Below, piece by piece: positions 1 to 10,125 of a stretch of 64,000 nt of DNA. Numbering within the stretch: position 1 is the stretch's first letter; each line of letters opens with the position of its first letter. Under the pieces are notes generated by a model. That model saw only the letters and a program-made list of their open reading frames with translations. It ran no database searches and had not been told where the DNA came from. The position numbers and the translations under genes were made by a program. Source of the stretch: Owenia fusiformis (lineage: Eukaryota > Annelida > Polychaeta > Sabellida > Oweniidae); the NCBI GenBank assembly GCA_903813345.2, contig CAIIXF020000007.1, positions 19,021,564-19,085,563 on the forward strand, in the 5' to 3' direction.

Positions 1-865
1 AGAGAAAAATAGTCTTAGAACTCTTAACTTTACAATATCTTATGGTAATGATCCCTGTCAATTTATTTCTTACCTTTGTCAAAAATTGTAAAGATATGAG
101 AAATCTTGACTGCTGAAACCAAGGTGACAATTTATTGTAAATTCTGATATTGAATGGTTGATGATATGTTTTCGTACCATTGTGCACTTTCAGTGAATCA
201 TTTTATGTGAAATGTTGATGATGAATTTAATGTGATACCTTTGAGCATGACTCTGTGTCAGATTTGTTGTACTTGTATTATACTTTTCAATTTTAGTTGG
301 TTTGTATTATTTTACTGAGACTGCACTATTCACATTATATAAGGTTAAATGGTAATATTTATTGCTGATGGATACTATTGTATAACAATCCATTTCTGAA
401 CATGTATATAAAAGATTGTTTACACTTGTATTTTGTTGAGATATAATAACAGTGGTCTCGCAATCAGCTCATTTGGTGTGTATACCTTTTTACAAGTTCA
501 GTCCAACAACCCTATTTATAATGACTTGAAACCGAAGAAAAAAAATTGAATAACATTATCAACATTTTATTTGAATAGTTTATCAACAGAGTTCATAAAG
601 TGCCATTTCATGTGTGTCTCTTAAATCTTCCAAAATGAACATAACTGTTAATACTGAATTGGGTATGTATCATCTTTTACACAGATTGCTTCTTTCAAAG
701 AGATCACCTCAATTTCGTGCCAAGCAGGCAGTAACTTCAAAACAGCTTGAAAACTTGCACTCAGTTGGAGAAGGGTTCAATAATGATTTGATATCAAAAT
801 TGCATTCCTTTCAACTTTAAGGACATTTATGCAGTTTTGTGTTGAATGTTATTTATGACATTATA
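1..865. other. intergenic AT-rich sequence, no gene seen
   Basis: This is AT-rich non-coding sequence. The longest open frame (614-820, plus strand) has no recognisable domain, no splice partners and low-complexity composition, so I do not call it a gene. Confidence 0.6.
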
Positions 866-989
866 CAGGTTGTTCCAAAAGTCACAGAACTGGTGTTGGC
901 ATTTTGTTAATTCTGCGTGAAGTGTGAAGACACTTGGTGCAGAATTAACAAAATGCCAACTGCAGTCCTGTTTCTTTTGGAACACCCTG
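866..989. mobile_element. hairpin MITE with TA target duplication (Tc1/mariner-type ends)
   Basis: The ends are inverted: CAGGTTGTTCCAAAAG on the left and its near-complement CTTTTGGAACACCCTG on the right, bounded by TA at 864-865 and 990-991. An inner perfect stem of 22 nt (895-916 against 931-952) makes nearly the whole 124 bp self-complementary. TA flanks and CAGGG-type ends are typical of non-autonomous Tc1/mariner derivatives. There is no coding capacity. Confidence 0.8.
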
Positions 990-1627
990 TAATCTGAGGG
1001 GTCAAAGAAAGAAGCATCATATAAAAATATTTTTTTATATTATAAATGAAGCAAAGCAAAACAACAAAATACCATTGTACAAAATTGAATGTGCTCAATT
1101 ATTGGTATTTTACAAGAATACAATTACAGTGTTATTTACAATTGCATTGTTATGTAAGCATTACACAAGTAACACATATTTGAAATGCTATAACATTTTT
1201 TCAAAATGATCTTTTCAACTTGAAAGTACACATGTACGAGAGTCGATTCATGTTAGTTGCAATTGTAGAGTAGTTGTAATAAAATGTAGAGGGTTGTTGG
1301 TAGACTCTAGTGTAGATGTATGAAAACCATAGAAATAAATTATAACAAATGAAAAAATCTTTGTGATTTAAGTGCTGTCGATGATGTGTCAAATTTGAAA
1401 TCTATGATGCCTTGGAGTGTTTGGAATCTCCCCAATTTTTAGAATATTTAATTAGCTCTTCAATTTAAAGAATACACATATCAATACTGCTGAATGTTTT
1501 TTCTTGATTTTTTTAAAAATGTACATATTTATCTACAATTTGATCATAGGTATCAAAAATATTAACAACACTGCATTTTTCAAAAAAAAATTAAGCGACC
1601 TCGAGTGTAATTCAGTGGGCCAACCTA
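990..1627. other. intergenic AT-rich sequence, no gene seen
   Basis: No coding signal is seen. The stretch near 1390-1450 resembles 35620-35690 (shared words around TTTGAAATCTATGAT and TCCCCAATTTT), so it is probably an old dispersed-repeat fragment. Confidence 0.5.
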
Positions 1628-2925
1628 CAGGGTGGGCCAAAAAACAATACCCAAGTTTAAGGATGAATATCATATAATATAACATTAAGCCATGCCATGT
1701 ATTGTATATCATTTTAAAGACGAATCATTTCCTAACAATATGACACCATCTAAATGAAAAACTTTTGTTTTTGTGGAGTTAGAGGCTAAAATTGACACCA
1801 GGGGTGTCATGAGCGACCATACAATTATTCACTGCAAATTTCCAAATTGTGGGAAATGGAGGGAAATTTGAACTTTGGCACCTTCGAAAGAGGTACATTT
1901 ATACAAGTACATTATTGTGCAAAATTCAACAATAATACTTGTATATTTCTAATTAATTATCAATTGTGTATGACTCCTAAATTTTATGATGATTCAGTAA
2001 AGCATATTGAGTGCAGCTGTGACTCCAATATGGAGGGAAAAGTCCATGTGCAGTATGGCAAGTGATTTTAGATAGTCATATCTTTAACCATGAGTACCTT
2101 CTGACCATAAATACAGTGGCTTTTATTAAAACAATATGTTTTCTTTCAAGTGAAGTGCCTATAATGATAAAAAGATCAATCGGACAATTCGAAAAATTAT
2201 TAATAGGGAACCCACATCAACATTTATTTCAAAATGTCGAACCTATTTACCATAAAGAGGATCTTCTTTCTCTGGTTTTTATTGCATGAAAAGATTATTC
2301 AACAAGGGGTCTAAAACTTCTTCAAAAGCAGAATGGTATTGAAAGTCTAGTTTTGAAGATATCCATTTTCGATGACCAAAATTATGCTGAAAACAATGGA
2401 TAGTACGAGTTTTCCCTATGGGAAAATAACATGGGATATGTGGTTTTTAAATTTAACGCATATCAATACACATCCCGCTTTCAGAAATTGTTAATATATT
2501 GGAGAAGAAACTTTCGATATGTTCAAATTGAGAAAAACCTCTTTAGAAAATGAGCCTAACATTTTTTAAAAAGTGCCAGGGTGGGGTCCTAATCCATAAT
2601 TTTTCAGAGAGTTGGATTTATATTTTACTACCATGGGAACTTCACTTGAAAGAAAACATATTGTTTTAATAAAAACCACTGTATTGATAGCCAGAAAGTA
2701 CTCATGGTGAAACATATGACCGTCTAAAATCACTTGCCATACTGCAAATGGACCTTTGGGAATTTTGATTTTTGGTCGCTCACTGCACCCCTGGTGTCAA
2801 TTTTAGTCTTTAACTCCACCAGAAAACAAAGGTTTTTCAATTGGATGGTGTCATTGTGTTAGGAAATGATTTATCTTTAAAATGATATATAATACATTGG
2901 GTATTGTTTCTTTTAGCCCACCCTG
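1628..2925. mobile_element. foldback DNA element, about 1.3 kb, with very long inverted arms
   Basis: The left end CAGGGTGGGCCAAAAAACAA is mirrored by the right end around 2895-2925 (GTTTCTTTTAGCCCACCCTG). The arms stay recognisably complementary far inward: 1770-1830 matches 2770-2830, and 2035-2160 matches 2630-2760. The element is therefore close to a full-length imperfect palindrome. The flank is TA on the left and TG on the right, so one target-site copy may have mutated. No transposase frame remains; the short open frames at 1847-2289 lie within the arms. Confidence 0.75.
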
Positions 2926-3217
2926 TGCATAATTAAACTACAATTTGATCATAGGTATCAAGGATATTAACGACACTGCCTTTTTCCAAAAATGATCTTA
3001 GTGTGTCTATAGCCATTCATTCTTTGCCTGCCCTGTTTTTATTAGATCTTGGCTATGTCCCTGTCACAGCACTTTTAGGCTTCTGGAGCTCAGATCTGAT
3101 CATGGGGTGTTCCATATGACTGCCCAGTTAAGCTTAAGTATTCATTAAAAGATCCTAGTCCCTCATTTATAAGCTGATCATGGGGTGTTCCATATTGTGG
3201 CCAACACTGACCTCCAT
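2926..3217 (-). other. 3' flank of zinc-finger gene with out-of-frame repeat remnants
   Basis: On the minus strand the frame that continues the zinc-finger gene's C-terminal repeat stays open to about 3090 (peptides such as QYGTPHDQLINEG). It is out of frame with the upstream CDS because of a 7-bp deletion at 3264/3265. Confidence 0.55.
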
Positions 3218-3810
3218 TTATAATACTGAATGTTCTATATGGTGGCCAACGTGGGTTCCCATTTGACCACTGGATGTTCCATATGGTGGCCCATGTTGGT
3301 TCCCATTTATAATAAGACCACCCGATGTCCCATACCATGGCCCACGTGGGTTCCCATTTATAATAGGACCACTGGATGTTCCATACCGTGGCCCACTTGG
3401 GTTCCCATTTATAATAGGACCACTATGTGTTCCACCTGGTGACCCACATGGATTCCCATTTGTAATAAAACCACCAGGTGTTCCATACGGTGGCCCACAT
3501 GGGTTCCCATTTATGATAGGGCCATGAGGTGTTCCATACGGTGGCCCACCTGGGTTGCTATTTACAAAAGGACCACTGGGTGTTCTGTATGGTGGCCCAT
3601 GTTGGTTCCCCTTTATGATAGGACCACAGAGTGTTCCATACGGTGGCCTACATGGGTTCCCATTTATGATAGGACCACAGAGTGTTCCATACGGTGGGCC
3701 CCCATTTATAATAGGGCCATCAGGTGTTTTGTATGGTTGCCCACATGGATCCCCATTTATGATAGGATCATTGGGTGGTCCACATGGAGGCGTACACGAG
3801 GCCTCATTTA
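3095..3810 (-). repeat. 51-bp coding minisatellite in the zinc-finger gene
   Basis: About a dozen diverged 51-bp units can be read on the plus strand as repeats of GGTTCCCATTTATAATAGG then ACCA...TGTTCCATA...GGTGGCCC. The unit length is a multiple of three, so the array keeps the reading frame and encodes a 17-residue repeat. One unit carries a 7-bp deletion (ATAATAG missing at 3264/3265), which ends the protein early. Repeat-like sequence runs on to about 3095. Confidence 0.85.
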
Positions 3811-4852
3811 TAGGACCACGAGTCATTTCAATTCCAACACTATCTTGAGTAACATTGGGATGCTTCATTGATGATAGATTTTTGTTACTTGTAAGACTAT
3901 TACGTGAACTTGAAGAATCATCACATGTGGAGTTATTTTGTTCAGTATGTGATTTATAATGTGATATAAGATATGATTTTAATGCAAATGTTTTGTAACA
4001 AATATCACATTTATAGTTTTTTTTTTCATTATGGATTTGATAGTGTAATCTAAGGTAATGCTTTAATGCAAATGTTTTTTGACAAACATCACATTTATAG
4101 TTTTTTTCTCCAGTATGGACTTCATAGTGTAATTTAAGGTAAGACTTTGATGCATATGTTTTGAAACAAATATCACATTTGACCCTCTTTTCCCCAGTAT
4201 GAACTTTAACATGAGAAGTTAGAGCAGCCTTTAGTCTAAACTTTTGAGAGCAAACCTCACATTCAAAGTTCTTTTCACCAGTATGGATCGAATAGTGATC
4301 TCCAAGAGAATGACTAGATCTAAAACGTCTACAACAAACATTACATTTGAAGTTCTTTTCTCCAGTGTGGATCTTGTAGTGACCTAAAAGTGCAGACTTC
4401 TGTTGAAAGGTTTTAAGGCAAATATCACATTTAAAGTTTTTTCCTCCAGTATGGATTCTATAGTGTTTTGCAAGATTAGATTTATGTGTAAACGTTTTGC
4501 AACAAACATCACATTTGAAGTTTCTTTCTCCGGTATGGACTACATAGTGTTTTGTAAGATTAGAGTTTTGTGAAAATGTTTTATGACAAATATCACATTT
4601 GAAGTTCCTCTCTCCAGTATGGATTCTATAATGTATTGTAAGATTAGACTTTTGTACAAATGTTTTGAAACAAATATCACATTTAAAGTTTCTTTCTCCA
4701 GTATGCTTTTTAAAGTGAGGAATTAGCTGAGATTTACGTTTGAATACTTTAGAGCATAAATCGCATTTATATCCTCCGTCAGCACTTGGAGTAACTGATC
4801 CAATGTCACTGATATTTGCATCATCGTTCACCTCATTATCAGCAGTATCCAT
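3218..4852 (-). CDS. ten-finger C2H2 zinc-finger protein with a Gly/Pro minisatellite-encoded tail
   Basis: This is an uninterrupted 544-aa frame. From about residue 28 to 305 it holds ten consecutive C2H2 fingers of the form xKCDxCxKTFxxKSxLxxHYxxH, joined by HTGE(R/K)NFKCD linkers. All Cys and His ligands are present in each finger, so nucleic-acid binding in the nucleus is likely. A Ser/Asn-rich spacer follows, then about ten copies of a 17-residue repeat (consensus GPPYGTPxGPIINGNPC) to the stop. The start is the first in-frame ATG (4850-4852). The frame is open upstream to 4903 only through GTG, with an in-frame TGA just beyond, so a missing 5' exon or an upstream frameshift is possible. 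A second short Asn-rich frame (ATG AAT AGT GAT ...) lies directly upstream in another phase and looks like lost N-terminal sequence. No intron is visible, which is compatible with a retrogene. The family is known for DNA binding; the target and the function of the tail are unknown. Confidence 0.8.
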   Translation of the reverse strand: MDTADNEVNDDANISDIGSVTPSADGGYKCDLCSKVFKRKSQLIPHFKKHTGERNFKCDICFKTFVQKSNLTIHYRIHTGERNFKCDICHKTFSQNSNLTKHYVVHTGERNFKCDVCCKTFTHKSNLAKHYRIHTGGKNFKCDICLKTFQQKSALLGHYKIHTGEKNFKCNVCCRRFRSSHSLGDHYSIHTGEKNFECEVCSQKFRLKAALTSHVKVHTGEKRVKCDICFKTYASKSYLKLHYEVHTGEKNYKCDVCQKTFALKHYLRLHYQIHNEKKNYKCDICYKTFALKSYLISHYKSHTEQNNSTCDDSSSSRNSLTSNKNLSSMKHPNVTQDSVGIEMTRGPINEASCTPPCGPPNDPIINGDPCGQPYKTPDGPIINGGPPYGTLCGPIINGNPCRPPYGTLCGPIIKGNQHGPPYRTPSGPFVNSNPGGPPYGTPHGPIINGNPCGPPYGTPGGFITNGNPCGSPGGTHSGPIINGNPSGPRYGTSSGPIINGNPRGPWYGTSGGLIINGNQHGPPYGTSSGQMGTHVGHHIEHSVL

Positions 4853-5527
4853 ACTCTCAGGATTATTACTGTTAACATTACTCACACTGTTGGCGTTACT
4901 CACAACACTCTGAGGCCCTGTTCAAATTGTTGGCATTATTCATAAGACTTTCATCACTATTCATTATCACTGTCTCTCAAAATATAGTGTTTTACACAGT
5001 GCACAAATCCTTCTCATCTGTAGATATTGGCTTTCAGTTTATATCTTTCTTCAAAGTATCATGCACCCCATCTCAAGTCTTACTCCCTCTTCTGGCCTAT
5101 ATAATTCTATAATTCTGTTAAATAAAATCATTCAATTAAACTCATCATTTTCTTATCTAACTTCATAAATGCAGTTTTCTAAGTCACTGCAATACCTGGT
5201 CTTGATAATGCAAATCCTTGGTTCAAGTACAGAATAGCCACCCAGTAAATGGGTCAATTCCGTTATTGAACTCTATCCTCTTTCAATAGACCTGGAAGTG
5301 TGTTATATAATGTCTGAACATTCTCTTTTGTGAGAAAGTTTATTTGGATAAAATCAATACTTCCGAGTTATTGGATTAAATGTGGAGTTCATTGTTAGGG
5401 CATGGAAATCTAATACAAATTTCTGTATTAAAGTCTCCTGTGATTCAACTGTCATGTCCAATAATCAGAAATAGCTTAGTAAAAGGGGTATGTCTGTTTA
5501 GTACATTGAGGATGCCAACTTAACTGT
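4853..5527. other. 5' flank of the zinc-finger gene, no further gene seen
   Basis: An Asn/Ser-rich peptide frame lies directly upstream of the zinc-finger ORF on the minus strand (about 4895-4965) but out of phase. The rest shows no coding or repeat structure I can name. Confidence 0.4.
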
Positions 5528-5788
5528 ATATATGTCTGTTAGCACAGCGAATATACCAATTTAAGGTAGATATTGCTCTTGACCATGGTATAAGGCCATT
5601 ATTCACCTGTCGGGATGATATGAGGAATATCCCTTGAAGGATATCAATATTTCCCTCAGTCACTGCGTTCCCTCTGGAAATATTAATATCATCCTTGTGA
5701 TATTCCCATATCAAATCCCTCCTGGTGAATAACTTCTTTAAATGCCCCTTTAAATTGGTATATTCACCATGCTAGCTGACATATTCAG
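5528..5788. mobile_element. short foldback element
   Basis: The arms are inverted copies: GCGAATATACCAATTTAA at about 5549-5566 pairs with TTTAAATTGGTATATTCACC near 5748-5769. Complementarity continues inward, with TTATTCACC, GATATCAATATTT and their partners, to a centre near 5660. No coding capacity. Fragments of the same style recur at about 7835-7905 and 9490-9550. Confidence 0.65.
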
Positions 5789-5791
5789 TTA

Positions 5792-6222
5792 ATAACGCAA
5801 ATGCGAGTAGGTAGTTAACAGTTTCACCACCAGGTGGCGCGCTCGGGTCAGATAGCATGGCGGGTATAGTAGAAAGTTCCCTTTTACTTAAATTACATCT
5901 GTTTTAGTGGTTCAATTTTCATATAGCCCTTATGTATCGAATAGTTATGCAAATTAAAGTATGTCCAGTAAAAAAAATGTTATATGTCCAATACAAGAAA
6001 AGATATTTCACTTTTTGTGATTTTGTAATATGGGGTCTATGGGGAATCAACCCGAACTAGAAGTCACATTTTCAAAAAGATTAAATTTTCAAAGTTGATA
6101 AACAATTTTGAAACCATATTTTAAGATGTATATTTACATGTAGATTTCAAATATGACATCACTTTGACTGAATTTTGAATATTTCATGACATAAATCAAG
6201 ATCATTTCTACTCGCATCTACT
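5792..6222 (+). mobile_element. MITE family A, copy 1 (GATGCGAGTAG ends)
   Basis: The copy begins AATAACGCAAATGCGAGTAGG and ends CTACTCGCATCTAC, giving inverted ends related to GATGCGAGTAG. It is about 430 bp and non-coding. The same body, including TTCACCACCAGGTGG and TATGGGGTCTATGGGGAAT, recurs at 6270-7830 (interrupted) and inverted at 20534-20874. Confidence 0.75.
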
Positions 6223-6585
6223 CTATTGGCATTCTCACTGTACGAACTGACATACTATACTATACTGCCAATTACCCAAATGTGAGTAGGTAGTTACCAG
6301 TTTCACCACCAGGTGGCTGATTCGGGTCAATTAACATGGCAGGTATATAAGAAAGTTCCCCTAAACTTGAATATTATCAATTTAAGTGGCTCAATTTTCA
6401 TATAACCCTTATGCGTCTGATACTTATACTAATGAAAATGTGTCCAGTAAGGCAAAATATTATCTGTCCACTAAAAGAAAAGATATTTCATTTTTTGTGA
6501 TTTTATAGCATGAGGTCTATGGGGAATCTCCCCGAGCTAGAAGTCACATTTTCAAAGAAAATTAATTTTTCAAAGTTGTTAAAAC

Positions 6586-7718
6586 CCGCTGAAGGTAGTA
6601 CACAATAGACCAAACAGTTGATTATTTTTCACGAATCTACAGCTACAGGGGGTCTGCGAGGATTGCAATCAGGAAACAAAAGCAAATCTTTTGTTTAGTG
6701 AGTGCAATCACAGTGGACCCCCTGCAACTGTGGATTCTTAAAAAAAGAATCCACACTTTACGCCAACAACTGTATGCTGAAAGGGGCAAATATGTTTTCT
6801 CTAACTTAAAACCCATACACTGTCACCTATGCAAGCTAAACGGTAATCTTTAGTAACCTACACGCTTTAGTTATAGCCAATTTTCAGTTGATTTTATTTT
6901 CAGTTGACCTTGCATACTAGTAGCTAAAACAAAGAATAAATATTTAGCAAAAAAATCCATCTGGCAATATTACTTTCAGAATGTGCACTCTTGATTCTTC
7001 GAGCAACAGTCAAAGAAAACAGTTATATTCATACCTTTTTCTGCCTTTCTTGTCGATATCCATATCAGATACAGGTTTTCCAAATCTAGTGTTAGAATTG
7101 GAGGAATATCCAGGCTCTGATATGTCGGATGTTTCGACACTGTACCGTAAATCCAATGTGCCAATTTCACTACTATCTATTTCATATTTATTTACTCCTC
7201 CTAGACTATATCCTATTTAGTCTGAATTATATTCAGACTGACTTCTAGTCAGTCTGTTGGATACATACTATTACTCCTCCTATAAGTTCCCCAAGAAAGT
7301 TTTCAACATCTTCATCCATGTCGATATCTGTAATTCCTTGAAGGTATCCTGAGTCAAGTTATCCATCCTTTCGTATTCCATGCTTCTTCTCGAATGTTAA
7401 ACTAACTATACTGAACATAGCGTTGACACCACGTACATACATGCAATACATACAAATCCAATACTAATCACCATTGCCCATTCAAATGATCACGGGTCAG
7501 TGCACTCACTACGATTACTATAGTTCATTGAAAATTAGCTATTACTAGAGCGTGTAGGTTACTTAAGATTACCGTTTAGCTTGCATAGGTGACCGTGTAT
7601 GGGTTTTAAGTCAGAGAAAACATTCGTGAGAGTTAATTCTTTGAAATTAACGGTTCGGCTAACGCCTCACCGTTATTTTCAAAGAATCAACTCTCACTCA
7701 TGCTTTCTCTATAACATA
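6586..7718. mobile_element. nested insertion with about 95-bp internal inverted repeats
   Basis: The block interrupts MITE family A copy 2. It contains a strong inverted pair, about 6790-6893 against 7525-7625, sharing CCTATGCAAGCTAAACGGTA and GTAGGTTACT-type words. It also has a hairpin at about 6635-6745 (GAATCTACAG ... CTGTGGATTC, CAGGGGGTC ... GACCCCCTG) and another at 7628-7697. Open frames of 64-79 aa on both strands match no family I recognise. This may be more than one nested element. Confidence 0.6.
7628..7697. repeat. hairpin around GAGAGTTAATTCTTTGAAA
   Basis: The left arm GAGAGTTAATTCTTTGAAA pairs with TTTCAAAGAATCAACTCTC, with an inner TTAACGGT / ACCGTTA pairing. It lies inside the nested insertion. 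Confidence 0.7.
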
Positions 7719-7889
7719 AACACTTTTTAAAACCACATTTCTAGATGTAATTTTACATGTAGATTTCAAATATGATATTACTTTTTAATGACGTAAATCA
7801 AGATTATTTCTACTCGCATCTGGGTTATTAGATTGGTATAATTCACAATGCAAGCACACATATTTAGTTAGGTTGGCATATTTACTGCA

Positions 7890-9440
7890 AAAACAGACAT
7901 ATAGTCCCTTTAAAGGAATGAGAAGTGTATTGCCTCTGTAGCTTTTACATGCTTCTTACTATACCATATCTCAGAGGCATACATTAAAATTGGATCAACC
8001 AACCTATCAAAAAGATGCAGGGCAACAAAGATAGGAACATCGTTAATTTCTTTTTTATATTATAGCTTGCCATTTTCTTGTAGATAACATATGTGTTTAT
8101 CAAAATTAATGTTATTAAACATGCAGCCCAAATATATATAATGGTTAACGCTTTCAATAATGCTGTCATTAAAAGTGAATTGCACATTGGATTTTGAATT
8201 AAAAATCATTGATTTTGTCTTTAATGTGTTAACAACAAGGTGATACCTCTTACAGAACTTAAATAAACAATTTAACATTTTTTGCGCTCCATCTTCAGTA
8301 TTTGACATTAACATTAAATCATCAGCACCAGCTTATCACCATCAAATTGAATTCCATACTTCTTTGGTAAATAGTCTGCAATCATCAAGAAAGTGGTTAA
8401 ATAAATAAGTACTAAGGAAAGAGCCCTGCATTACATTATCTGTCTCAAAAGTAGGGGTGATACCATCTTTGAGTTTGAGGCAAGCTTTGAATTTTTTACA
8501 CATACTGGAAACAACTTTGAAAATATTTGAACTAGGTGATATACCTGCTTTGCATAGTTTATACATTAGTGCTGACCTATTTACAAAATCAAACGCTTTT
8601 CTGAAGTCAATCGTAATACAATATACTGGTTTCTTGAATCGTTTATAGTGAGATATTAAGATATATAAATTGCCACTTGTCTGATGTCCAGTTTTATAGG
8701 CACCTTGAAGTGGATCTTGGGTATTTCAACATTAAAAACAAGTCTATTCTGAATGATTGAGTCGAACACATTGCCTATGCAAGCTAAAACATTTATACCT
8801 CTATAATTATCAGCATCAAATTTACTAACTTGTTTAAAAATAGTTGACAACATGCCTATGCTCCATTCATTTGGGTAATCTCAACTAAGAAAAAAATATG
8901 ATTAAAAAGAGCAGTGATATCAGGAACAAGTGATTTGCAGTTCTCAATTATGCTTGAGGGTAAACCATCAATCCCAGCAGATTTATTATGATTAACTTTA
9001 TTTAAGGCCATATACACTTCAGATTCTTGAATATTGTTATTTTGGACATTATGACTCAATTTCCTTTCATTTGTTAAAATACTGTTGACATATTCATTAA
9101 TTATGAACATTTACACCTCAACTAGGGCCTCATGATCAAAACAGTCCATACTAAGGCAATTGACCAAGATTTTTGAACGCTCTGAAGAGTTCTGGAGTTT
9201 CAATTGGAATTTCTGAAAGCTGTTTATAGGCATAGATTTCATCATTTTCCAAAATTCTGTTGAATTATTTGATTTAAAGAAAATAAGGGACTTTAATTGA
9301 TCTGCTTGATACCTTCTTTTTTCACGTTTTTTTGGGTTTGATTATATTTTTTCTGAATTTCATCTGTCACACTATCAGGTAAGTTTTGTTTAATAGCTAA
9401 GTGGAGGTCCTTTTCAGTTGTTTACATTCACTATTAAACC
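7890..9440 (-). pseudogene. decayed LINE (non-LTR retrotransposon) reverse transcriptase
   Basis: Read on the minus strand from 9440 downward, conserved pieces of a LINE reverse transcriptase appear in order. First is a pre-RT segment beginning PWFNSECKQLKR (near 9440) with FWKMMKSM. Then come NKSAGIDGLPSSIIENC (about 8985), FKQVSKFDADNYRGINVL (about 8830), the first catalytic-Asp motif IDFRKAFDFVNR (about 8600), a degraded QGSFLSTYLFN (about 8410) and the ADDLMLMSNTEDGAQKML box (about 8310). The last is the 3' segment FDRLVDPILMYASEIWYSKK (about 7990). The pieces occupy different frames with stops between them, and the endonuclease domain is absent. It is therefore a 5'-truncated dead copy. 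I cannot fix the clade. Confidence 0.85.
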
Positions 9441-9744
9441 ATGGGTTTCAAAAAATGAATTTTTGGGGAAAAATGTAAATTTTTTGAATTTACCTGGGAT
9501 GATATCAATATGATCCCAAGTATCATCCCTCTAATCCTGATATCATCCCAAATATGTGATTTATCACTTGCTATTATATACCTGACATTGCTCACTGCTT
9601 TGACTATGGTATCCGCGAGTACATACCCCTTTCAATTGGTAACTTCGAAAGTTATATATAACAAAGAACAAAACATGATGATTGTAGCAGTTTACAACGA
9701 GACATTGTATTTACTTGACAATGAATTCCTGGACATACATCACT

Positions 9745-10125
9745 AGTTATTGAGAGATCCCTATATTTTCACTAGTTACTGTTTACATGTATAGAGACCC
9801 CTATATGTTCACTAGTTACTGTTTACATGCATAGAGATCCCTATATGTTCACTAGTTACTGTTTACATGCATAGGGACCCCTATATGTTCACTAGTTACT
9901 GTTTACATATATAGAGACCCCTATATGTTCACTAGTTACTGTTTACATGCATAGAGACCCCTATATGTTCACTAGTTACTGTTTACATGTATAGAGACCC
10001 CTATATTTTCACTAGTTACTGTTTACATGCATAGAGACCCCTATGTGTTCACTAGTTACTGTTTACATATACATGTATAGAGACCCCTATATGTTCACTA
10101 GTTACTGTTTACTTGTGTATCGATA
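9745..10125 (+). repeat. 40-bp minisatellite, about nine copies
   Basis: The unit reads CACTAGTTACTGTTTACATG followed by CATAGAGACCCCTATATGTT. Copies are nearly identical, with small changes (ATATAG, TTTTC) and one with an extra few bases near 10066. High identity implies recent expansion. Confidence 0.9.

Larger units (their letters stand above)
6270..7830 (+). mobile_element. MITE family A, copy 2, split by a nested insertion
   Basis: Positions 6270 to about 6583 match the first three quarters of copy 1, and about 7720-7830 match its last quarter, ending CTACTCGCATCTGGG. Roughly 1.1 kb of unrelated sequence lies between them, so a second element inserted into this one. Confidence 0.7.

Noticed and set aside
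614-820. 68-codon plus-strand frame
   Set aside because: No domain, no flanking splice sites or conserved context; AT-rich chance frame.
3230-3871. three plus-strand open frames of 70-115 codons rich in WPTWVPIYN or similar
   Set aside because: They are the antisense reading of the zinc-finger gene's 51-bp minisatellite, open only because the unit is a multiple of three.
8457-8648. plus-strand open frame of 63 codons
   Set aside because: It is antisense to the LINE reverse-transcriptase motif IDFRKAFDFVNR.
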